20,685 nt of DNA, taken from JBBREP01 sp036501845 (GTDB taxonomy: Bacteria; Actinomycetota; Acidimicrobiia; IMCC26256; PALSA-610). The DNA lies in the NCBI GenBank assembly GCA_036501845.1, contig DASXZO010000077.1, positions 1-20,685 on the forward strand. The letters are read 5' to 3'. Both the position numbers and the translations under genes were made by a program. This document shows positions 14,315 through 20,685 of the stretch, piece after piece (position 1 is the first letter of the stretch; each line of letters starts with the position of its first letter). The notes under the pieces are model-generated. The model saw only the letters and a list, made by a program, of their open reading frames with translations, was not told the origin of the DNA and searched no databases.

Positions 14315-15267
14315 GGCGTGCTCGGTGAGAGGTCGATCTCGGGCGCGCCGACGCGCACGAGCGACGCGACCGTGGCGAGCTGCTGGGCCGTGATCGGCTC
14401 CTCGAGCGACTCGATCAGCGCGTCCACATGCACGACGTGGTCGCCGACTTCGATGCGCGTGATGCGCATCCCGCCAGGGAGCGTGGGCAGGTCGACAAGC
14501 ACGGCCGGGAGGCCACGGCCCGGCGCCCGCATGGCACGCGAACGCACCGACACACCGGTGGCCACGAGCCGCATCTTGGCGTCCTCGACGCGTGGCTCGA
14601 CCGTGGCGTGGCCCCACGATTCGTGACCGGGCCGGCGCGCGGTGGCGGTGTGGTCGCCGAGCTCCACGTGCACCTTGTCGGCAACGCCGGCGAGAAACCC
14701 GTCGAGCGCGCCTTGACCGATGGTGGCTCGGAGCCGGATCGGCGCGGTCACGAGCACGGGCGCGAAACCGGGTCGGATGTGCACGTTGGCGAACTCCACG
14801 TGCAGCAGGTCCAATGCTCCGTTCTCCACCCCCGCTCGGCTCCTCCCAGAGGCGCTTGCATCCGCGCGCCCCTCTGGAGCGTCGCCTCGCGCCCCCAGGG
14901 GCAGAGGCCACGAGACCTTGGATGCGTCGGCGTGGATCGAACCGAGCTGTCCGACCGCGAGCGGCAGCGCCGCGAGGTCGAACCGCAGGTCGTCGAGGTG
15001 GAGCCGCAGTGCCCCGTCGCCGTTACGGATCACCAGGTCACGCCCGCGCAGGCGGCTCCGCGCCCCGTCGAGGATCGTCTCGAGCATGAACTGCGGCGCG
15101 AGCGTTGCGCTCTTGTCGATTGCGCCGAGGGTGGCCCCCACGGCCCGCGTGAGCCCGTCGATCGATCCTGCGAGCGCGGGCTTCATCACGCCCATCGGGT
15201 TGGCGTCGCCGAGCCAGTCGCCGCTGGCCCAATCGGTCCATGTGAGCGGCAGGCGCGGGCGGTCCAC
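14311..15267 (-). CDS. DUF2993 / LmeA-like putative lipid-binding protein
   Basis: A 318-residue protein that I match only tentatively to DUF2993, the family of the mycobacterial phospholipid-binding protein LmeA. Supporting features are the repeating beta pattern with LRLHLDDLRFDLAALPL, the middle segment APIRLRATIGQGALDGFLAG, and the C-terminal LPTLPGGMRITRIEVGDHVVHVDA, which resembles the family end. Unlike LmeA there is no signal peptide or membrane anchor from the GTG at 15267; no better start exists upstream in frame. A low-complexity ALPLGARGDAPEGRADASASGRSRAG linker around residues 130-150 splits the protein in two halves. It lies 32 bp after the HAD-IB gene and overlaps the next gene by 4 bases. 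It may bind or present a lipid to the fusion protein; this is inference. Confidence 0.55.
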   Translation of the reverse strand: MDRPRLPLTWTDWASGDWLGDANPMGVMKPALAGSIDGLTRAVGATLGAIDKSATLAPQFMLETILDGARSRLRGRDLVIRNGDGALRLHLDDLRFDLAALPLAVGQLGSIHADASKVSWPLPLGARGDAPEGRADASASGRSRAGVENGALDLLHVEFANVHIRPGFAPVLVTAPIRLRATIGQGALDGFLAGVADKVHVELGDHTATARRPGHESWGHATVEPRVEDAKMRLVATGVSVRSRAMRAPGRGLPAVLVDLPTLPGGMRITRIEVGDHVVHVDALIESLEEPITAQQLATVASLVRVGAPEIDLSPSTP

Positions 15268-15299
15268 CGCGCGAACGCTAATGGCCGAACGCGAGTGGG

Positions 15300-15941
15300 T
15301 TAACTGGAGGCTCGACGAGCGCCTCGGCCGACCCACACCGGATGGTCGGCCAGCGCGAGGAGTGCCGCGTCGCCCGCGGTGTCGCCGTAGGCCCACACCT
15401 CGTAGTCGTCGGGCTCGATCACGGCGCGCACCCTCCGCGCCTTCTCGGCGCCGCGGCAGTTCGCGCCGGCCATAGCTCCCGTGAGCCGCCCGTCGGCACC
15501 CACCTCGAGCTGCGTGCACAGGCACAGCTCCACGCCCAGGAGCTCGGCGACCACGTTGAGATACGGCTCGAGCGACGCCGACACGATCGCCAGGCGGTGG
15601 CCGTGCGCGCGATGCCACTCGAGTAGCGCTCGACCCGCGGGCTGCAAGGCCTTGTTCACCACCACGCGCGCGTAGGCCCGACCCGCAGCGTCGACATCCG
15701 CGCTCGCTCGCCCCGCCAACGCACTCATGATGATCGCGGCCTTGGCCGCGTCGCGCCGCGCGTCGGCGTCGCCTGCGAACCCGCGCGCCGCGGCCACGGT
15801 GAAGCGCGGCAAGGCCTGGTTGCCGCAGACCGACAGCAGGAATGGCAACACGGTGTCGCGGTGGGTGAGCGTGCCGTCGAAGTCGAAGAGCGCCAAGCCG
15901 CGCTTGGGCGATGTACCGAGGGTCGTGGAGGTCGCGGTCAC
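15300..15941 (-). CDS. HAD-IB family phosphatase, candidate DPPR 5-phosphatase
   Basis: A 213-residue soluble HAD-superfamily subfamily IB hydrolase of the SerB-like branch. Motif I is LFDFDGTLTHRD (Asp20, Asp22), motif II is LAIVSASLEPYLNVV, the NCRGAEKARR lysine serves as motif III, and motif IV is AYGDTAGDAALLALA. The GTG at 15941 overlaps the dprE2 stop in a GTGA, so I prefer it to the GTG at 15959. The family removes phosphate from small molecules such as phosphoserine. Here it follows ubiA, dprE1 and dprE2 directly. The DPA pathway requires removal of the 5-phosphate from decaprenylphosphoryl-5-phosphoribose, a step assigned in mycobacteria to the PAP2-type Rv3807c; this HAD enzyme may fill it. 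The phosphatase call is firm, the substrate is inference. Confidence 0.85.
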   Translation of the reverse strand: MTATSTTLGTSPKRGLALFDFDGTLTHRDTVLPFLLSVCGNQALPRFTVAAARGFAGDADARRDAAKAAIIMSALAGRASADVDAAGRAYARVVVNKALQPAGRALLEWHRAHGHRLAIVSASLEPYLNVVAELLGVELCLCTQLEVGADGRLTGAMAGANCRGAEKARRVRAVIEPDDYEVWAYGDTAGDAALLALADHPVWVGRGARRASS

Positions 15942-16699
15942 TCGCGCAGACGTCTCCACACCGGGCGCGGGAGCAGTTGCAGCACCGGCATTGCGGCGCG
16001 CAGCACGTCGGGCACGAACACCACGGGCGAGCGGCGGCGGATGCCCTCCACGATCGCCTTGCCCACCGTCGGCGCGTCGGTGGCAAACGGTGCCGGAGGC
16101 TTGCCGGCGGTCATGCGGGTGTGCACGAAGCCGGGTCGCACAACTGTGACGTCGACGCCGGTGCCGTGCAGCCGGTCGCCAAGGCCCCGCGCGTACGCGT
16201 CGAGCCCTGCCTTTGCTGCCGCGTAGGTGAGGATCTTCTGCCTCGGACGCATCGCGGCCACCGAAGACAGCACCACGATCGAACCGTGGCCTTGGCGTTC
16301 CATCAGATCGGCGGTTGCGTTCATCGCGGTGACCGCGCCGGTGAACGTGGTGTCGATCACGTCGCGCGCCGCGCGTTCGTCACGGGCCGACTCGTCCTCG
16401 TCGCCCATCGTCGCGAAGGCCACGATCACGACGTCGATGTCGCCGTGCGTAGCCCACACGTCGCGCAACACGCCATCGTGAGTGGCGAACGCTGTGGCGT
16501 CGAACGTGATGGCGCTCGCGTCTACGCCCGCAACGCGCAGTTCGGCGAGCTCGTGCGTGACGGTTGCCGGATCGCGCACGGCCAAGATCACCGTGCGCGT
16601 ACGGCGGGCCACGAGCGCGCGCACCGCCGCGAGCGCGATCTCCGAGCGCCCGCCCAGCACCAGCACCGACTCCACATCACCTAACGAGTCGCGCATCAT
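15938..16699 (-). CDS. dprE2: Decaprenylphosphoryl-2-keto-ribose reductase DprE2
   Basis: A 253-residue short-chain dehydrogenase that reduces the DprE1 product, decaprenylphosphoryl-2-keto-beta-D-erythro-pentose, to decaprenylphosphoryl-D-arabinose with NAD(P)H. The N-terminal motif VLVLGGRSEIALA (residues 12-24) has the GGxSEI form characteristic of DprE2 rather than a generic TGxxxGIG. The catalytic pair is Tyr159/Lys163 in TYAAAKAGLDAY, with Ser in VVLSSVAAM. DVVIVAFATMGDEDES and VRPGFVHTRMTAG align with the Mycobacterium tuberculosis protein (Rv3791). Its length (253 against 254) is normal. The start ATGATG overlaps the dprE1 stop by 4 bases, and its own stop overlaps the HAD-IB start, so it is translationally coupled on both sides. 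Location is cytoplasmic or membrane-associated with DprE1. Confidence 0.92.
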   Translation of the reverse strand: MMRDSLGDVESVLVLGGRSEIALAAVRALVARRTRTVILAVRDPATVTHELAELRVAGVDASAITFDATAFATHDGVLRDVWATHGDIDVVIVAFATMGDEDESARDERAARDVIDTTFTGAVTAMNATADLMERQGHGSIVVLSSVAAMRPRQKILTYAAAKAGLDAYARGLGDRLHGTGVDVTVVRPGFVHTRMTAGKPPAPFATDAPTVGKAIVEGIRRRSPVVFVPDVLRAAMPVLQLLPRPVWRRLRE

Positions 16700-18132
16700 T
16701 TCTCCAGCATGTGGAGGCGGCGGGCGAGGTCGCTGTTGAGCAGGCCGTTGGGGTCGAGGCGGTTGCGCACGGCGCGCCATTCGTCGAGCCGCGGGTACAT
16801 CGCCGCGAAATGTTCGGGTGACACCCGAGCGTCCTTGGCGAGGTACACGCGGCCGCCCGCTTCGAGCACCCACTCGTCGAAGCGATCGAGCAACGGCGCG
16901 AGCTCGGGGTCGCCCACCGGGATGTCCAGTGCGAGCGTCCAGCCCGGTGCCGGGAACGAAAGATGGCCGGCGTTGGCACCCTCGAAGCGCTTGAGCACCG
17001 ACACGAACGACGCCAGGCCGTGCACCGCGAGCTGCTCGAGCATCCGCCGGATCACTGCTTCCTGCCCGTACGGCACCACAGGCTGGTACTGCACGAAGCC
17101 GCGTGTTCCGTACACGCGATTCCAGCCCACGATGTTGTCGAGCGGGTGGAAGAAGCTCGGAATCGAGCGCACGCCGTGATGCGGGTGGGCCGGCGACTTG
17201 CGGAACCAGAGCTCGTTGAGCGCCTTGATCGTCAGCGGATTGAGCAGCCCGCTCGGCGGGGTGAACGGCACCACCGGTTGGAACGGCGAGGGGTAGGCGA
17301 GTGGCTTGCCGCGATGGCGCGCGGGCAGGTCGTCGACGCGCGCGTGGTTGCCGCGCTCCAGGATCGAACGGCCGAGGGCGCGGCCCTTGGCGAGGCAGTC
17401 GATCCAGGCGACGCTGTAGCGGTACGGGCCGTCGCCTTCCACCATCGCGGCCATGCACTCGTCGACGTCGGCGCAGCGCACGGTGTCGACCACCATCGCC
17501 GACGTCTCGATCGGATGGAGGCGCAGCGTCGCCTCGGTGACGGTTCCGGTGAGGCCCATGCCGCCGGCCGTCGCCCAGAACGCGTCGGCATGCTCGGTGG
17601 CGCTGATCGTGATCGGCCCGTGCGCCGGCGTCACGAGTACGGCCTGTTCCACGTAGTCGCAGAACGAGCCGTGCCGGAACTTGCCGTGCACATCGGATGC
17701 GATCGCGCCGCCGATGGTCACCTGCCGAGTGCCGGGCACCACCGTGGGGAACCAGCCGAGCGGCACGAGCAGGTGCAGCAGCATCTCGAGGCTCGCGCCG
17801 GCCTCGCAGCGAACCGTGCCCGCGTCGGCGTCGAGTTCGAGCACGCGGTCGAGTGCGGTTGCCGCGAGCACGTGGCCGCCGGCGTTCTGCGCGGCGTCGC
17901 CGTAGCTCCGCCCGAGCCCGCGCGCCACGACGCCGCGCGGCATCGGATCGGCGTCGACATCGTCTTCGCTCTCGGTGCTCGTGCCGTCATGCGGCGCGTG
18001 CAGGCGCTGCGCGACCTCGTCGGCGTCGTGCGGGTGCCACACGATCGAGCGCGACGGCGATGTGCCGCCCCAGCCCTGTAACAGCTCCGGTGCCTCGGCG
18101 TACTCGCGATGTTCGGGGGGCGACACAGTCAC
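16696..18132 (-). CDS. dprE1: Decaprenylphosphoryl-beta-D-ribose oxidase DprE1
   Basis: A 478-residue FAD-dependent oxidoreductase of the VAO/aldonolactone-oxidase fold that oxidises C2 of decaprenylphosphoryl-ribose. The FAD motif ARGLGRSYGDAAQN (about residues 70-83) and VPGTRQVTIGGAIASDVHGK (His149, Lys151) match the mycobacterial enzyme. The C-terminal stretch FPAPGWTLALDIP then VYLAKDAR gives the catalytic Lys433 (Lys418 in M. tuberculosis). Ala401 replaces the cysteine (Cys387) that covalently reacts with benzothiazinones. Compared with the 461-residue mycobacterial protein there is an acidic insert at about 46-63 (HDGTSTESEDDVDADP) and a shortened loop after HGK. The GTG at 18132 overlaps the ubiA stop in GTGA. 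It is coupled to ubiA upstream and dprE2 downstream. Confidence 0.93.
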   Translation of the reverse strand: MTVSPPEHREYAEAPELLQGWGGTSPSRSIVWHPHDADEVAQRLHAPHDGTSTESEDDVDADPMPRGVVARGLGRSYGDAAQNAGGHVLAATALDRVLELDADAGTVRCEAGASLEMLLHLLVPLGWFPTVVPGTRQVTIGGAIASDVHGKFRHGSFCDYVEQAVLVTPAHGPITISATEHADAFWATAGGMGLTGTVTEATLRLHPIETSAMVVDTVRCADVDECMAAMVEGDGPYRYSVAWIDCLAKGRALGRSILERGNHARVDDLPARHRGKPLAYPSPFQPVVPFTPPSGLLNPLTIKALNELWFRKSPAHPHHGVRSIPSFFHPLDNIVGWNRVYGTRGFVQYQPVVPYGQEAVIRRMLEQLAVHGLASFVSVLKRFEGANAGHLSFPAPGWTLALDIPVGDPELAPLLDRFDEWVLEAGGRVYLAKDARVSPEHFAAMYPRLDEWRAVRNRLDPNGLLNSDLARRLHMLEK

Positions 18133-19001
18133 TTGTAGTACACCGCGATCCCGAACACCACCACCCACGCCACGCCTACGGCGACGAGCACGGGGTCGGA
18201 CAGCAGGAGGTCTTCCGGCGCGCCGCCCTCGCCGCCCTCGAGGAGGAGCGAGTAACGGAGCAGCCCGATCACGAACGGCACGATCGACGACTCGAACCAC
18301 ACACTGTTGCCGGTCTGCGCCGAGAACTCGAAGGCCCACAGGCAGTACGCGAGGATTGCGACCGAGGTCGACACGCCACGCACGTAGAGCAGGAACTCGT
18401 GCGTGTACCCGGCGAGCGCCCGGCGGTGGTGCGCGGCATCGGGGCCCAGTCGCATCACTTCGGCGCTGCGCTTCCCCGTGACCACGAACAGCGAGCCCGC
18501 GGCGGCCACGATCAGGAACCACGTGGACACTCGCACGTTCGTGGCCGTAGCGCCGGCCACGGCGCGGATCACGTAGCACGCGGCCACGGTCACGAGGTCG
18601 AGCACCGGTTCATGCTTGAGGCGGAGTGAGTACGCGAGCGTGAGCGCCACATAGATGACGACGGTCGTGAGGAGAGCAAAGCTCGCGAGCACCGACACGC
18701 CGAGCGCCAGCAGGAAGAGCACCGCACCGAACACCTCGGCCTGGGTCACCGACACCTTCCCCGCGGCCACGGGTCGATTGCACTTCTTGGGGTGGCGGCG
18801 ATCGGCCTCGGCGTCGCGCGCGTCGTTCCACGCGTAGGTACCCGACGCGGCGAGGCACAACGCCACGAACGCAACCAAGGTCTGGACGAACGGTTTGGCG
18901 TGGGTGAGCACGCCGGCGGCGCCGGGCGCGGCGAATACGAGCAGGTTCTTCACCCATTGCTTCGGTCGCGCCAACTGCAGGAGGGCGCGCGGGCTTGGCA
19001 C
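18129..19001 (-). CDS. ubiA: Decaprenyl-phosphate phosphoribosyltransferase (UbiA family, DPPR synthase)
   Basis: A 290-residue polytopic membrane enzyme of the UbiA prenyltransferase superfamily that joins phosphoribosyl pyrophosphate to a polyprenyl phosphate, the first committed step to lipid-linked D-arabinose. The N-terminal RPKQWVKNLLVFAAP matches the Rv3806c signature. The Mg/diphosphate motif is WNDARDAEADRRHPKK (Asn59, Asp60, Asp63, Asp67), followed by NRPVAAG, and the second motif is LAYSLRLKHEPVLD. About eight to nine membrane spans are visible, and STWFLIVAAAGSLFVVTGKR and GLLRYSLLLEGGEGGAPEDLL are family-specific. The GTG at 19001 is the only sensible start; a TACCCT lies eight bases upstream, so the mRNA may be leaderless. 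The gene heads the operon; its stop overlaps dprE1. Confidence 0.93.
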   Translation of the reverse strand: MPSPRALLQLARPKQWVKNLLVFAAPGAAGVLTHAKPFVQTLVAFVALCLAASGTYAWNDARDAEADRRHPKKCNRPVAAGKVSVTQAEVFGAVLFLLALGVSVLASFALLTTVVIYVALTLAYSLRLKHEPVLDLVTVAACYVIRAVAGATATNVRVSTWFLIVAAAGSLFVVTGKRSAEVMRLGPDAAHHRRALAGYTHEFLLYVRGVSTSVAILAYCLWAFEFSAQTGNSVWFESSIVPFVIGLLRYSLLLEGGEGGAPEDLLLSDPVLVAVGVAWVVVFGIAVYYK

Positions 19002-19054
19002 GGGCGAGCAGGGTAGTGGTGGCCCGTCGGCCCGGGCGTCGATACAGTCAGAAC
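19002..19054. promoter_or_regulatory. Divergent promoter region with two leaderless-type -10 motifs
   Basis: The 53-bp spacer between ubiA (minus) and the acyl-CoA ligase (plus) carries TACAGT at 19043-19048, six bases before the plus-strand ATG, and TACCCT on the minus strand at 19015-19010, eight bases before the minus-strand GTG. Both match TANNNT at the spacing that places the transcription start at or next to the start codon. Neither gene has a Shine-Dalgarno sequence. Motifs and distances are seen; leaderless initiation is inferred from actinobacterial practice. Confidence 0.5.
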
Positions 19055-20653
19055 ATGGCGCAAGTCTCGGATGCGTCGAGCCCCGCGAACGTGTCGCCGA
19101 ACGCCGGGGCAAGCGTCGCGGGCGGGGAGCCACTCGACGATCTCGACGCGTCGATCGCGTGCGGGATGGCCGTGGCCTACTGGGCTCGCCGCCAACCGGA
19201 TGCGGTCGCGATCGTGTCCGAGCACGGCGACCGGACCTTCGGTGAGCTCGATGCCGGCGCCAACCGCCTGGCCAACGCGCTGCGCACCAGCGGGTTGCAG
19301 CCCGGTGACGGCGTGGCCCTGGTGTGCGGGAACCGTCCCGAGTTCGTGGAGGTGTGGGCCGCGTGCATCCGCTCGGGCCTGCGCTTCACGCCGGTGAACT
19401 TCCATCTCACCGGCGGCGAGGCCGGCTACATCGTGCGCGACTGCGGTGCGCGCGTCCTACTCGCCGACGCGCCGCGCCAGTCCGTCGCGCTCGAGGCGCT
19501 CGCGCAGGCCGGCACGGGGTGTCGCGGCATCGCGATCGGCGCCGACATCGAAGGCTTCGAGCGCTACGCCGACGTGGTCGCGTCCGGCTCGCCGGAGCTT
19601 GGGTTCGCGCCGGAGCCGGGCCGTTCGATGCTCTACACGTCGGGCACCACCGGCAATCCGAAGGGCGTGCACCATCGTCCCTCGCCGATCCAGATCCCGA
19701 ACATCGCCGGCTACATGCCGGGCGACGCGAACCTCTGCACCGGTCCGCTGTACCACGCCGCGCCGCTCAACATCTCGCTGATCGCGGCGATCTCGCACGG
19801 TGCCACGGTGGTGCTCATGGACCAGTGGGACGCCGCGGCCACGCTCGAGCTCGTCGAGCGCCACCGCATCACGCACACGCACATGGTGCCCACGATGTTC
19901 CACCGCCTGCTCGCGCTGCCCGACGACGTGCGCGCCGCGCACGACACGTCGTCGTTGCGGCTCGTGGTGCACGGCGCCGCACCGTGCCCCGTGCACGTGA
20001 AGCGCGGGATGATCGAATGGTTCGGCCCGATCGTGGTGGAGTACTACGCGGCCACCGAAGGCACGGGCACGCTGGTCGACGCCACGACGTGGCTCGCCAA
20101 GCCGGGAACCGTCGGCAAGCCGTATCCCCGCGGGAAAGTGATCGTGGGTGACGACGATGCCAACCCGTTGGCCGCGAACGAGGTCGGGGTGGTGTGGCTG
20201 CACGCGCCGGGCGACGAACGCTTCGAGTATCTCGGTGATCCCGGCAAGACGACGTCGAGCTTTCGCGGCGACTACTTCACGCTCGGCGACGTCGGGTACC
20301 TCGACGACGACGGCTTCCTCTTCCTCACCGACCGTTCCGCCAACCTCATCATTTCCGGCGGCGTGAACATTTACCCGGCCGAGGTCGACGCGGTGCTGCT
20401 CGCACACGCAGCCGTCGGCGACGCCGCGGTGATCGGTGTGCCCGACGACGAGTGGGGCGAGAGCGTGCTCGCGGTCGTCGAGCCGCGAGAGGGTGTGGAG
20501 GTGTCGGACGCGCTCGCGGTGGAGCTGCTCGAACACTGCCGCGCCGCGCTCGCGCACTACAAGTGCCCGCGCCGAGTGGAGTTCGTCACCGAGCTCCCGC
20601 GCCACGACAACGGCAAGATCTACAAACGCAAGCTCCGCGACCAATACCGCTGA
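19055..20653 (+). CDS. Acyl-CoA synthetase (AMP-binding, FadD-like)
   Basis: A 532-residue member of the ANL superfamily of adenylating enzymes that activates a carboxylic acid with ATP and joins it to CoA. The P-loop motif YTSGTTGNPKG is at residues 194-204, the adenine-binding block is VEYYAATEGTGTL, and FTLGDVGYLDDDGFLFLTDR with NLIISGGVNIYPAEVD covers the hinge and C-terminal domain. The adenylation lysine is Lys521 in HDNGKIYKRKL. Length is typical. The ATG at 19055 follows MAQVSDASS-type low-complexity residues before the first domain at about residue 36. It diverges from the DPA operon and may be leaderless. The acid substrate (fatty, aromatic or other) cannot be read. No partner gene follows before the window ends 32 bp later. 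Confidence 0.93.
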   Translation: MAQVSDASSPANVSPNAGASVAGGEPLDDLDASIACGMAVAYWARRQPDAVAIVSEHGDRTFGELDAGANRLANALRTSGLQPGDGVALVCGNRPEFVEVWAACIRSGLRFTPVNFHLTGGEAGYIVRDCGARVLLADAPRQSVALEALAQAGTGCRGIAIGADIEGFERYADVVASGSPELGFAPEPGRSMLYTSGTTGNPKGVHHRPSPIQIPNIAGYMPGDANLCTGPLYHAAPLNISLIAAISHGATVVLMDQWDAAATLELVERHRITHTHMVPTMFHRLLALPDDVRAAHDTSSLRLVVHGAAPCPVHVKRGMIEWFGPIVVEYYAATEGTGTLVDATTWLAKPGTVGKPYPRGKVIVGDDDANPLAANEVGVVWLHAPGDERFEYLGDPGKTTSSFRGDYFTLGDVGYLDDDGFLFLTDRSANLIISGGVNIYPAEVDAVLLAHAAVGDAAVIGVPDDEWGESVLAVVEPREGVEVSDALAVELLEHCRAALAHYKCPRRVEFVTELPRHDNGKIYKRKLRDQYR

Positions 20654-20685
20654 TCGCTGCGGGCGTCGTTTGACTTCGATAATCG

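Noticed and set aside
20669..20685. TTGAC and GATAAT at the very end of the window as a promoter
   Set aside because: The two elements are only a few bases apart, far from the usual 16-18 bp spacing, and no downstream gene can be seen.

Overview
The window is a dense, high-G+C stretch (about two thirds G+C by eye) with 18 protein-coding genes, frequent GTG starts, 4-base stop/start overlaps and long antisense open frames. These traits, together with the gene families (crotonase, acyl-CoA ligase, DDH-type amidohydrolase, MmcQ/YjbR, and decaprenyl-phosphoryl-arabinose enzymes), point to an actinobacterium. My inference is a non-mycobacterial lineage, possibly Acidimicrobiia, because the arabinose genes are close to but clearly diverged from the mycobacterial ones and the mycobacterial gene order is absent. 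No tRNA, rRNA, CRISPR array, transposase or phage gene was seen.

Left part (38-6399): a small MmcQ/YjbR protein diverges from an overlapping crotonase/methyltransferase pair. A secreted GH43-type glycosidase follows on the same strand. Facing it is a minus-strand group of a PAP2-type membrane phosphatase/transferase, an amidohydrolase and a nitroreductase-like flavoprotein; the last two are separated by one base.

Middle part (6475-12849): a complete GH38 alpha-mannosidase converges on, and overlaps by 13 bp, a galE-type UDP-glucose 4-epimerase. A 228-bp divergent spacer with two kinds of short direct repeats separates galE from an alpha/beta hydrolase. An AqpZ-type water channel lies downstream of the hydrolase.

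Right part (12860-20653): the most interesting unit is a six-gene minus-strand operon. In transcription order it encodes a UbiA-family decaprenyl-phosphate phosphoribosyltransferase, DprE1, DprE2, a HAD-IB phosphatase, a DUF2993/LmeA-like protein, and a HAD-IB protein fused to a PlsC-like domain with degenerate catalytic blocks. Four of the five junctions are 4-base stop/start overlaps. The first three enzymes are the known route from phosphoribosyl pyrophosphate to the lipid-linked D-arabinose donor DPA. The fourth gene is a phosphatase, placed where the pathway needs removal of the 5-phosphate. A divergent acyl-CoA ligase starts 53 bp away, and both sides of that spacer carry leaderless-type -10 motifs.

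Taken together, the window is rich in envelope and glycan chemistry (DPA synthesis, GalE, GH38, GH43, PAP2) with lipid/acyl-CoA genes interspersed. The DprE1 protein has alanine at the position of the benzothiazinone-reactive cysteine.
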